A stretch of 49,807 bases of DNA from Thermodesulfobacteriota bacterium. Its GTDB lineage: Bacteria; Desulfobacterota; Desulfobacteria; Desulfobacterales; JAUWMJ01. The position numbers and the translations under genes were made by a program. The stretch is from the NCBI GenBank assembly GCA_034189135.1, contig JAXHVO010000086.1, forward strand, positions 32,501 to 82,307. The letters run 5' to 3'. Each line of letters begins with the position of its first letter. Position 1 is the stretch's first letter. Of the stretch, positions 26,488 through 34,431 are shown piece after piece. The notes beneath the pieces were generated by a model. The model was not told where the DNA came from, did not search any database, and saw only the letters and a list, made by a program, of their open reading frames with translations.

Positions 26488-27321
26488 TTAAAACATTTCA
26501 TCTGAGATGTTCCCATCACAAACTTTGGTGACCGGTCCGGTCATGGTGGCTTCAAAATTATCGTCAACATGGATGTGGATTTGTCCACCCGGCATATGTA
26601 CGGTAATATCAGAATTGCACAGGCCAAGTTTGCGGGCAACTGCCGCTGCAGCTGTACTACTGCTTCCGGAAGCCAATGTGTAACCTGCTCCACGTTCCCA
26701 AATCTCAATGCGGATGTTGTTGCGATTCATGATTTTCATGAACTGAACATTGGTACGATTGGGAAAGCGAGGATCTGCCTCAATCAACGGGCCGTATTGC
26801 CGGGCTTCCTCCGGCGTTGGTTGGCTCGAGAGCACCACACAGTGAGGGTTGCCGACCGTAGCGGCGCAAAACTCAAGCGAATGTCCATCGATTTCAATTG
26901 TTTCGTTCAACACCTCCCTTGGTGAACCTTTAACCGGAATAATGGTGCTGTCAAAACTGACCTTTCCCATGCCCACCTTCACGTTCCTGCCATCAGGGCT
27001 AGCCTCACATAAGGCAGTACCACCGATAGTCTCCACAGTAAATATGAATTCACTGCTTAGAGATTTGTCGATGATCGACCGGGCAAAGATGCGCAGGCCG
27101 TTGCCGCTTTTCTCTGCTTCGCTACCGTCAGGGTTAAAAATTCTAAGCCCAAAGTCACACGCTGGGCTTTCCGGAGGGCCAAACAGGATTCCATCAGAAC
27201 CGATACCGTAATTTCGGTGGCAGATTAAACGAATCATATCCTGACTGATTTCATTGGTAAGGTCTGCAGGATGAATGACGATGTAATCGTTACCCAGCGC
27301 ATGATATTTGGTGTATTTCAT
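26488..27321 (-). CDS. DapF-family epimerase homologue with both catalytic cysteines replaced by serine
   Basis: The fold and motifs are those of diaminopimelate epimerase, 277 residues: N-terminal YHALGNDYIV, GIGSDGIL, NPDGSEAEKSGNGLR, GNPHCVV, RTNVQFM and GAGYTLASGSSSTAAAAVA. In true DapF the two acid/base residues are cysteines (CGNG and ACGTGA). Here they are Ser72 and Ser218, at exactly the expected places. It may therefore be a related racemase or epimerase on another substrate, a weakly active enzyme, or a non-catalytic homologue. Its start overlaps the end of the upstream lipoprotein hydrolase gene (ATGA), suggesting an operon rather than a lysine-pathway context. Confidence 0.88.
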   Translation of the reverse strand: MKYTKYHALGNDYIVIHPADLTNEISQDMIRLICHRNYGIGSDGILFGPPESPACDFGLRIFNPDGSEAEKSGNGLRIFARSIIDKSLSSEFIFTVETIGGTALCEASPDGRNVKVGMGKVSFDSTIIPVKGSPREVLNETIEIDGHSLEFCAATVGNPHCVVLSSQPTPEEARQYGPLIEADPRFPNRTNVQFMKIMNRNNIRIEIWERGAGYTLASGSSSTAAAAVARKLGLCNSDITVHMPGGQIHIHVDDNFEATMTGPVTKVCDGNISDEMF

Positions 27322-28235
27322 TTCATACTCCGCCGGTAATGATTAAAGAACCGTACCAATTTTTGCCGATATTCGTATTTATGTTGTTCGTCGGTAAATA
27401 ATTGTAAATGTTTACATCCTTTGATGATCCATGCGGTTTTGGGCGTCTTTGCCTTTTCATACAGGAGCTCGCTGTGGTGGTATGCCACATAAGCATCCTG
27501 GGTGCAATGAATCAATAGCAGCGGAATCGGCGAAATTCGATCTATAAATTCACCAGGGCTGTAACGATCTGTAACTGCTAAAAAAGATATTAGCCGAATC
27601 TGCAGGGGGAGGCAGGGTACATTCCCCATTTTTTTCCGAACAGCTGAGATCATCATATCCTGCGCCTCCTGCCTGTAAGAAAAAAAAGCGCCTTCAATCG
27701 CCATTGCGCGTATTTGCGGAAAATCATTTTTCGCAATGGCTACAATGGCATTAACCCCACCAATGCTTTGGCCGAAAACAAAGACATTGCGATGATCAAT
27801 ATCCGGTTTTGACATGATATACTCAATCGCTGCCACAGAGTCTTTATAAATACCTCGGCGGGAAGGAATACCCATAGAGCGGCCATACCCTCGATAATCG
27901 AAGGTAAACACATTAAACCTTTCAAACGGGAGCCAGTAAATCTGTTTGAAATAGTAGCTCAGATTTCCAAAATTGCCGTTAAAATGGATGACTGTCCCGG
28001 CCGCATCTCCCACGGCCGGAACAAACCAGCCGTATAACATAATGCCGTCTTTGCTTGGGAAAAGCACCTCTTCGTATTTAAGGCAGTATTGATCAGGCGT
28101 TTCATACAGGGTTTGGTTGGGTTTATAAAAACTGCTGTTAAAACATCCTGAAAGAAGCAGCAGTGTCATGACGCATAAAATAGCTTGAGCTGTTCTCGCT
28201 AAGGAAATGATATGAATTTCAGTCAGAATAAACAT
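27318..28235 (-). CDS. Lipoprotein alpha/beta hydrolase
   Basis: A 305-residue serine hydrolase fold with a lipoprotein signal (LCVMTLLLLSGC, lipobox LSGC), so probably anchored on the outside of the cytoplasmic membrane or in the periplasm. The oxyanion region TVIHFNGNFGN, RGYGRS, the nucleophile elbow FGQSIGG, a late Asp in IHCTQDAYV and catalytic His in GCKHLQLF complete the triad. It resembles the BEM46/ABHD13-like family of membrane-associated hydrolases. Substrate unknown. Overlaps the DapF-like gene by 4 bp; an AAGGATAAGGTA leader precedes ATG 28235. Confidence 0.85.
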   Translation of the reverse strand: MFILTEIHIISLARTAQAILCVMTLLLLSGCFNSSFYKPNQTLYETPDQYCLKYEEVLFPSKDGIMLYGWFVPAVGDAAGTVIHFNGNFGNLSYYFKQIYWLPFERFNVFTFDYRGYGRSMGIPSRRGIYKDSVAAIEYIMSKPDIDHRNVFVFGQSIGGVNAIVAIAKNDFPQIRAMAIEGAFFSYRQEAQDMMISAVRKKMGNVPCLPLQIRLISFLAVTDRYSPGEFIDRISPIPLLLIHCTQDAYVAYHHSELLYEKAKTPKTAWIIKGCKHLQLFTDEQHKYEYRQKLVRFFNHYRRSMK

Positions 28236-28473
28236 TACCTTATCCTTTTTTCCTCAAGCGTCTCTCTGCTATGCTTTTCCATTGGTAAAGACAGGGATTT
28301 CGACATTTAGTCCGTTTTTATAATATAACAGCATAACCGGCACCAGTCGTACCGGTTTTCCTTCACTTGACTCTTAATACCGTTTTCTATTCAATTATTC
28401 AATGGTATTTAAAAGTGAATTTTTCATCCAACCAGATGGCAGGATTTCATATGTACTTTTCCGAATATTACCT

Positions 28474-29376
28474 TTATTCTAATGGAGGTCTTGATGGTTT
28501 CCTCGCCAATATGATTCCCGCCGCTAAAATCATCGCACCGCCAATGAATGTGGTCACAGTCATACCTTCATTAAAAGCGATCCAAGCCAAAGCAACCGTA
28601 ACCGGTGGTTCAAGAGTCGAAAGCATGGATGAGTGGACCGGTCCGATCCGCTTGAGTCCTTCAAAAAAAGTTACAATGGCAATCACGGTGGAAAACACCA
28701 CAATGCCGCCCACCGCGCTCCATCCTGCCACCTGTGCGGGAAATTGGGCGCCGCGAATCAGAATTCCTATGGTATATACCGCACCGGCAGACATCGTGAT
28801 GATCGTGGAGGTGGTGATAACGTCAGTGTTTGGCATAATCCGGGAACCGGTGATGATATATGTCGAATAGATGAAGGCGGCGGCTACCCCCAGAATAATC
28901 CCCAATGGCTTCCCCCCGGTTTCAAGACCGATCACGCAGACCGTGCCGGTTAACGCCAGAATCAGGGCAATGATTTCAGCACCGGTGATTTTCTGTTTTA
29001 AAAACAGGACGGAGAATCCGGTGACCAAAGCCGGGTACAAATAAAGCAGGATGGCCACGGTTCCGGACGGGGCATAAAGCAGTGCGGTAAAATAGGTAAA
29101 AGATTGGCCTGCGTATCCGATCCCACCCATTAGAATCGATATGATCAGGACCCGTCCTTTGGGAAACCGGGCATGGCGAAACATACTGTAGATGAGCATC
29201 ATTGCGCTGGCCAGTGTGAATCTCAGAAACAGGAGGGTGATCGGTTCGGTTCCATACGCATAGGCATAATTGGCAAATATCGGCATGGCACCGAATCCGG
29301 CAGCAGAAATCAGTATACAAATGATCCCCCAAAAGCGCGGGTGCGATGAGCGGCTTGAAGTGGAAGTCGGGTTCAT
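28474..29376 (-). CDS. EamA-family (DMT) transporter
   Basis: A 300-residue integral membrane protein with ten hydrophobic helices arranged as two EamA repeats (first repeat from GIICILISAAGFGAMPIFA, second from IILGVAAAFIYSTYIITG). Family members export metabolites or amino acids or take up nucleotide sugars; the substrate cannot be predicted. It stands alone on the minus strand, followed by a 238-bp gap that contains only a weak hairpin (28337-28357) before the hydrolase gene. Confidence 0.88.
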   Translation of the reverse strand: MNPTSTSSRSSHPRFWGIICILISAAGFGAMPIFANYAYAYGTEPITLLFLRFTLASAMMLIYSMFRHARFPKGRVLIISILMGGIGYAGQSFTYFTALLYAPSGTVAILLYLYPALVTGFSVLFLKQKITGAEIIALILALTGTVCVIGLETGGKPLGIILGVAAAFIYSTYIITGSRIMPNTDVITTSTIITMSAGAVYTIGILIRGAQFPAQVAGWSAVGGIVVFSTVIAIVTFFEGLKRIGPVHSSMLSTLEPPVTVALAWIAFNEGMTVTTFIGGAMILAAGIILARKPSRPPLE

Positions 29377-29491
29377 TAAACAGTATCAAATCCTTCAGTG
29401 ACAGGGTCCGACGAATAGAGTCATGTGAAATAAGTTTAAAAGATTCTTTACCTAAAAGAATTTGACAAACGCATTTGGATCGGTGTTTTTA

Positions 29492-29569
29492 TTACATATC
29501 GTTCGATAACAGAGGTGTGGCTTCTTTTTCACTGCATTCTACGATTTCGATATATTTTGCCATAGTCAT
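29492..29569 (-). CDS. Possible 25-residue peptide or gene remnant
   Basis: Starts with ATG at 29569 after AAGGAAGAAAA and reads MTMAKYIEIVECSEKEATPL before stopping at TAA. Its ATG overlaps the TGA of the upstream small frame. No family recognised. Confidence 0.25.
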   Translation of the reverse strand: MTMAKYIEIVECSEKEATPLLSNDM

Positions 29570-29691
29570 TTTTCTTCCTTAAAAAGTAGAGTTTTACATT
29601 CTAACAATTTGGCAATAATATGGTTAAGCCCACCTGTCGTATCTATTCCCGATTGTTGTAGCATAATAGCAGGATAGCATAGCTCAAACAC
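29566..29691 (-). CDS. Possible 41-residue peptide or gene remnant
   Basis: From GTG 29691 the frame reads YPAIMLQQSGIDTTGG and NHIIAKLLECKTLLFKEEK, then TGA overlapping the next start. The composition looks protein-like, but a stop lies just upstream and similar protein-like sequence continues in another frame, so it may be a frameshifted fragment. Confidence 0.25.
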   Translation of the reverse strand: MFELCYPAIMLQQSGIDTTGGLNHIIAKLLECKTLLFKEEK

Positions 29692-30307
29692 TCTATCAAC
29701 TTATAAACTGTATAAACCGATTCACCCTTATTTGATGCGATAGTCATTTATCTGAACAAATATCTTGATTATTGATTCTGACACTTTTTAATCTCCTCTT
29801 TGCAGCATCTTATTTCATAGAGAGTATCTGAGTGATTTTATATGCCCAGAGAAAATCAATAGCCCGAACATTGTCAAAGGTCGTTTCAGATATATCGTAT
29901 TCCATATAAAATCTATATTATGAACCAAGTTTTCCGGAAGTAATCAATTAAAATTGCGGAAGATTTTCTAAAACTGTCTTTTTAGGGTTATTAAAATTTT
30001 CATTTCACCTGGCTCTTGTTTTTATCCTTAACAAAGCTATCTTACGATGCAATTTATTCTCATTTTTTATATCTTTGCGTGCGATAAATCTAAAATAATT
30101 CCATATTCAGTGTCTCTTCTAAATACCTAAGGAAAATTAAGTTCGCTATCTTTGATTGAGAGTGAAGGGGGGTTATAATTATAAATGATTATTTTTGGAA
30201 TGCGGGAAAAAGTAACAATTGACAAATAAAATGAACAGAAATAAGGATTAATAGCCTTTTACCAATACTATTCAAAAGAATTACTGTTTAATTGAAGAAA
30301 ATAAATC

Positions 30308-31420
30308 ATGGACAAATTTCTGTATAAATTAGAACTAGCTGACTTTGATCTTCAGGGAATGGATTTAATTGAAAAAAAGAAGAAAATTATTTCAAGCCTA
30401 AACTTGAATGATCAAGAGAAAAAACGACTGCTTGCCAGTCATTCAAAGCTAATTAAAAATCTAATAGACTATAAAACTGCGATCCACTATAAAAACATTT
30501 TAGACAGATTGGGGATCAAATGTAATATAACCAGGAATATATTGAACGATTATGATATGAAAAATCCGGTGGCCATTACCCACGCCGATCATATGGCGTT
30601 AAATGCTATTAAAACAGTATTCTGTACAAAATGTAACAAAGAGCAACCAGAGACCCGTGAATGCATCTACTGCGGCTTTCTAATAAAAGAAGGTGTTGAT
30701 AAAATAAAAAACCAGCAGACTAAACTAAAAAAATCAAAGCCATCTCAGTGTAATGCCCATCAATCTCCGGCGATTTCCAATTTATCAACTTTTACTCGAG
30801 AAGAACTTAAACAATACATCCATCCCGCTCAGGAACCTAAAAGAGCCTTTTTTAAAAAACTGTTCAGGAAGAGTAAAAGGATCGGCACAAACATCCATAG
30901 AATCATAATCATTTTAGGATTGACAATTTTATTATGTACAATTCTGTTGTATTTTTGCAAGTTACTTTGGCTTATGTACCAGATGACTCCTGTTGGGAGT
31001 TATTACGTGGTGCATTATGTTGAAAAAACTGAGCCCATAAACCGACTGTTGGGCCGAAATTTTTTAATTTTCAGTTTTCGCATTTCCGTATCAGCATTAG
31101 TAATTTGTATGCTTGTCGGTATAATCAGTCGGTTTTTATATATTCACCAGTACCTTTACAAATCTAGAGGTATGATTGGGAAATTACTTTTCTGGGCGCT
31201 GCCTCTATCAATGTTGGTGGCTTATTATCTTCAGACCGTATTTATCCATGACCCCTGGTCTATGATTTTTATATATGCATCTGTCCCCACATTCTGTATA
31301 TTCTCTTATTGTTTTGATTTTGTGGAATTAATTATTCCTGAACTGAGAGATGTATTTAAATTCTTAATCGCCTTAAAGGATAAATTAGTTCGCCGTGTAA
31401 AACAGCTTATGCTCCATTGA
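30308..31420 (+). CDS. Unknown membrane protein with zinc-ribbon-like cytosolic domain
   Basis: A 370-residue protein not recognised as any family. The N-terminal 190 residues are charged and soluble, with a four-cysteine zinc-ribbon-like motif (CTKCNKEQPETRECIYC, C-x2-C...C-x2-C) near residues 108-124. The C-terminal half has about four membrane helices (IIIILGLTILLCTILLYF, FRISVSALVICMLVGII, KLLFWALPLSMLVAYYL, MIFIYASVPTFCIFSYCF) and ends in a basic tail. The start lacks a strong ribosome site. Flanked by AT-rich gaps, with codon choice visibly A/T-richer than its neighbours, which suggests an accessory or recently acquired gene. Confidence 0.7.
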   Translation: MDKFLYKLELADFDLQGMDLIEKKKKIISSLNLNDQEKKRLLASHSKLIKNLIDYKTAIHYKNILDRLGIKCNITRNILNDYDMKNPVAITHADHMALNAIKTVFCTKCNKEQPETRECIYCGFLIKEGVDKIKNQQTKLKKSKPSQCNAHQSPAISNLSTFTREELKQYIHPAQEPKRAFFKKLFRKSKRIGTNIHRIIIILGLTILLCTILLYFCKLLWLMYQMTPVGSYYVVHYVEKTEPINRLLGRNFLIFSFRISVSALVICMLVGIISRFLYIHQYLYKSRGMIGKLLFWALPLSMLVAYYLQTVFIHDPWSMIFIYASVPTFCIFSYCFDFVELIIPELRDVFKFLIALKDKLVRRVKQLMLH

Positions 31421-31591
31421 GTTGTTTGCGCCGTTACAGGCGATGAGAACTAATGATTATATGGTTTCTTTGATATTTTATTTATCTTGTTACTGGATAA
31501 ATATAATTTATTATGTTCTCCAGCAATAGCCGATCATTTACATTCTATTGGAAAAACTTAAATGGTAGATATCCACAATTTTATGATATTG

Positions 31592-32368
31592 TTAGTCAAA
31601 ATTGATAATTTTTAGATTAAATTGATCAATAATTGTCAAAAACTCTTCCGGCAGTCTCTTCTTTGCATTTGAAATAATCTCAGATGGTATCTCTGTATAG
31701 AAAGCCTGGGCAATTCCTCCGGCAATGCATGCGATGGTATCGCTGTCCCCTCCTAATGATATCCCTTTTCGAATCGTGTCTTCATAATCTGTTGAGTCGA
31801 AAAAAGCAATCATCGCTTCGGGCACCGAGCCCTGACAGGACACATCAAAATGATAACCCGGCCTGATTTCATCAATGGTGCGATTTAAATCATAGTTAAA
31901 GTGCTCGCTGATTTCCCGGCGAATTTCGGCCTTGGGTTTTCCTTGGCGGGCTAAAAAAATGGCCAGTGCCGTTGCCTGGGCACCCTTGATGCCTTCAGGG
32001 TGATTGTGTGTCACTTCAGCACTTTTTTTTGCTTCAGCCAGCACATCTTCAATTGAATGGAATGCAAAACCGACCGGGCTCACCCGCATGGCAGAACCGT
32101 TTCCCCAGCTGTGATAGGGTTTGCTGTCAGCAGAATGCAGCCAGCGGTAAAATGATCCTCCATAACCCGCATATGGATATTTTAATCCAAAATTTTTTAT
32201 AGAAGTTGCATAATTGACATTATTTAAAATCGAAAAGGCCACTGCAACGGTCAGGACGGTATCGTCGGTAAATCTCGAATGGGGGCTGAACAGTGGAAAG
32301 GAGGTGCTTTTTATGGGATGGACCTCGTAAACAGAACCAATGATATCACCCGCTATAGCGCCTATCAT
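31592..32368 (-). CDS. ADP-ribosylglycohydrolase family protein (DraG/ARH type)
   Basis: A 258-residue member of the ADP-ribosylglycohydrolase fold, which removes ADP-ribose from proteins or small molecules using two metal ions. Metal-binding motifs are seen at RFTDDTVLTVA and near the C-terminus in LGGDSDTIACIAGGIA; the N-terminus IGAIAGDIIGS and middle WGNGSAMRVSPVG are typical. No DraT transferase or nitrogenase genes are nearby, so nitrogenase control is not implied. It starts 23 bp after the cupin gene and is probably the last gene of a minus-strand cluster. Confidence 0.88.
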   Translation of the reverse strand: MIGAIAGDIIGSVYEVHPIKSTSFPLFSPHSRFTDDTVLTVAVAFSILNNVNYATSIKNFGLKYPYAGYGGSFYRWLHSADSKPYHSWGNGSAMRVSPVGFAFHSIEDVLAEAKKSAEVTHNHPEGIKGAQATALAIFLARQGKPKAEIRREISEHFNYDLNRTIDEIRPGYHFDVSCQGSVPEAMIAFFDSTDYEDTIRKGISLGGDSDTIACIAGGIAQAFYTEIPSEIISNAKKRLPEEFLTIIDQFNLKIINFD

Positions 32369-32390
32369 TTGTGTCGCTTTCCCTTAAATA

Positions 32391-32726
32391 CTATTGGCAA
32401 CCTTTGTAAGAAATTGCCAACCATACCGTTACCATGCCCGGATCGGTCCATTCCACCCGGTGTTTTGTATGTGATGGAATAAGAATATAATCCCCGGGTG
32501 TTAAAACAATCGCTTTATCATCCCCTTCAAATAGCAATCCGGCGCTTCCTTTAAGCAAAATGACCCATTCATTTTCCTCCTGGTCATACCATTGATTAAT
32601 GGGCGACGAGTGTCCCCTGGAAACAATGCGTTCGACTTTAAGGCTGTTTGATTTCACTATTTCATGAAACAGTTCTTGGGGAATATCATCAGGTATATTT
32701 TCAAAAATGTTTATCACATCATTCAT
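32391..32726 (-). CDS. Small cupin-domain protein
   Basis: A 111-residue single-domain cupin. Motif 1 region GHSSPINQWYDQEENEWVILLKGSAGLLF and motif 2 region PGDYILIPSHTKHRVEW are visible; His residues in the second motif and Glu in the first could hold a metal. I chose ATG 32726, preceded by GGGGAAAA; the frame is open to ATG 32774, 16 codons longer and without a good ribosome site. Role unknown; precedes the ADP-ribosylglycohydrolase in the same direction. Confidence 0.82.
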   Translation of the reverse strand: MNDVINIFENIPDDIPQELFHEIVKSNSLKVERIVSRGHSSPINQWYDQEENEWVILLKGSAGLLFEGDDKAIVLTPGDYILIPSHTKHRVEWTDPGMVTVWLAISYKGCQ

Positions 32727-32801
32727 GGTTTTCCCCAGGCTTCCTGAGATCAAGCGCGAATAATACTGAAACATAGAGCTGTTGGTCTCTATTTAACTAA
32801 A

Positions 32802-33230
32802 CTAAAGGCCCAATACATATGTCCGGTAAACACCCACCCCCGTATAAATCTGCCATAAAGCCAGGAATAGCAGTACTGTATTGAATATCGCATGAATAAC
32901 AGGGAGAATGGTTCGCTTTTTTTTCTTTCTGTCCATATAAATACCGGAGAAGATGGCAAACAGAATAAGGGGGATCATCAAAAATCCTATTTTAGCATGG
33001 ACACCGGTAATGAACAGGCCATACCAGTTTGTTTTCACAATGTATAATCCAACCAAAAATCCAACCAGCATGATGGTGGTTGCTATTATGCCAAAACGAA
33101 CATGCTGTTTCCAATTAAAGCGAATCTTTTTTTTCAAGTGGGCCATGCGGAATCGTGAAATTCCAAGCTTCATCACATAAAGGGCGATTAAAATACCCAC
33201 AGATTCAAATATTGGATGGATAAGAAACAT
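32802..33230 (-). CDS. Four-helix membrane protein (DUF4079-like)
   Basis: A 142-residue integral membrane protein with four helices and conserved-looking His residues (FLIHPIFES in helix 1, GVHAKIGFLMIPL in helix 3, LPVIHAIFN in helix 4), as in b-type-cytochrome-like DUF4079 proteins. ATG 33230 follows AAGGAGA at good spacing; the frame upstream to 33269 is basic and unsupported. Heme binding is inference from the paired histidines. Confidence 0.65.
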   Translation of the reverse strand: MFLIHPIFESVGILIALYVMKLGISRFRMAHLKKKIRFNWKQHVRFGIIATTIMLVGFLVGLYIVKTNWYGLFITGVHAKIGFLMIPLILFAIFSGIYMDRKKKKRTILPVIHAIFNTVLLFLALWQIYTGVGVYRTYVLGL

Positions 33231-33367
33231 GAGTTGTCTCCTTCGTCCGCGGTACCCAACACCGCGCACAGATTTTTATGATTTGGCAGCCTTACCATCA
33301 AGTGTATTTTCAAGGTTATGCAATAATCACCGTTGAAGCTCGGGAGGCCATTCGCAAAAACCGGCAT

Positions 33368-33601
33368 TCATTTGAAAGGGTTATAACCCGGTTTCTTATA
33401 TAACCTGTCATGGTTATCAAGAATGTCTGGTTGATAAACCTTTTCAGTCCAGTCGTCGGGTTCGATTTCCTCGAAAGCCACAGACACCGATTTTTCCTCG
33501 CACTTTGCGATGGTGACCACATCCTTGACGATTACATCTGTGAGTTGTTTTTTTTGTTGCTCTGATCTCCCCGGATAGAGTTTCACAATGATATGGGGCA
33601 T
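33368..33601 (-). CDS. 4-oxalocrotonate tautomerase-family protein
   Basis: A 77-residue small tautomerase. The catalytic Pro follows the initiator Met (MPHIIVKLYPGRSEQQKKQL), with the typical helix DVIVKDVVTIAKC and strand SVSVAFEEI. Family members tautomerise enol/keto acids in ring-cleavage pathways or act on other carbonyl compounds. The C-terminal tail (YKKPGYNPF) is like that of uncharacterised anaerobe members. Ribosome site GGAAAAA. Confidence 0.85.
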   Translation of the reverse strand: MPHIIVKLYPGRSEQQKKQLTDVIVKDVVTIAKCEEKSVSVAFEEIEPDDWTEKVYQPDILDNHDRLYKKPGYNPFK

Positions 33602-33715
33602 TATTTTTTCCTTTATCTTGTCGCATCACAGTCGAGGTAAGCCGCAAGGGGACCCTGGTCGGGTTCGGTGAATGCCATATCCCTAATTTACTCCATGGTA
33701 GCCGACTTGACAAAG

Positions 33716-33850
33716 TTACCAAGCACGTTTTTCAATTTTTATGACGGAATCGCATTGCGTAATGTCGTGGCTTTTTGCCGGGCATTTAGGATCATTATGA
33801 CATAACCACACATGCCCTGTGCCATCTCCCCTGATTAGACCTTCTGGCAC
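33716..33850 (-). CDS. Possible 44-residue Cys/His protein
   Basis: An open frame from GTG 33850 reading MPEGLIRGDGTGHVWLCHND then PKCPAKSHDITQCDS. The C-x5-C and Cys/His spacing looks like a small metal-binding domain and not noise, but there is no strong ribosome site and no recognised family. It sits between the CGGC-domain gene and the tautomerase gene on the same strand, in an otherwise empty 267-bp gap. Confidence 0.35.
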   Translation of the reverse strand: MPEGLIRGDGTGHVWLCHNDPKCPAKSHDITQCDSVIKIEKRAW

Positions 33851-33868
33851 TTCTTTTGCATGAACATT

Positions 33869-34315
33869 TTAATTATAAGCCAATCGAGTTTCTTTATCCC
33901 CTAAGGTGGGTTGAATAATTTTTTGCCATTCGGCATCATCCCACGTTCCCAGCTGATCATGCATATTGAGGTATTTTTGAGGAATGGGATGGGTACCGTA
34001 AACCACTTCGAGGCCGTATTTTTTAATGATGAAGTTACTAAAATAGGTGATATGGGGACATGGGGGATACCCCACCACCAGTCCGGTAGCAAGATGTATC
34101 GCCTGGGCTCCGTTTCCCTTCATCTCTTCCACTGCATATTCAACATTGCCGCCAGGGCAGCCGTCGCAAGTGGTGTACCCCACAAGTTCAACTTCTATAC
34201 CCTTATACCTGCTAAACGCACCTTCTCTGTTTCGCAATGATCTTAAACATTTTCCCCCTGCACACCTGCGATAACGGTCACAGATGATGATTCCAATTTT
34301 TGTTTTTTGTTCCAT
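33869..34315 (-). CDS. CGGC-domain protein (putative metal-binding)
   Basis: A 148-residue protein of the CGGC family found mainly in anaerobes. Conserved cysteines appear as CDRYRRCAGGKC, TTCDGCPGGN and YPPCPH, likely holding a metal or iron-sulfur cluster. The family has no established activity. ATG 34315 follows a GAGG-type ribosome site on the minus strand, and the gene lies 116 bp downstream of the molybdopterin oxidoreductase gene. Confidence 0.85.
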   Translation of the reverse strand: MEQKTKIGIIICDRYRRCAGGKCLRSLRNREGAFSRYKGIEVELVGYTTCDGCPGGNVEYAVEEMKGNGAQAIHLATGLVVGYPPCPHITYFSNFIIKKYGLEVVYGTHPIPQKYLNMHDQLGTWDDAEWQKIIQPTLGDKETRLAYN

Positions 34316-34431
34316 GTTACCTCCTGTGGTAAAAAATAAATAAAATGCTATCCTTTCTCAGTTGAAAATCTTAATGCTGCTCGAGCGAGTAACCGGGTAG
34401 AATCCAATGTTGGTAATGGGCAACCCATAAG

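Larger units (their letters stand above)
29377..30307. other. 931-bp gap without a full-size gene; tiny minus-strand ORFs
   Basis: AT-rich, with no ORF of normal size on either strand. The minus strand between about 29492 and 29910 carries several short frames with plausible ribosome sites, two of them overlapping by ATGA (29492-29569 and 29566-29691), plus a 31-codon frame reading MEYDISETTFDN near 29910-29815. They could be parts of a decayed gene. The rest (29910-30307) shows nothing recognisable beyond AT-rich DNA. Confidence 0.4.

Noticed and set aside
28337-28357. Hairpin ACCGGTAC/GTGCCGGT as a terminator after the EamA gene
   Set aside because: No T-run follows on the minus strand, so termination is not supported.
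28367-28870. 167-residue plus-strand frame
   Set aside because: It is antisense to the EamA transporter gene, which has clear membrane-protein coding sequence.
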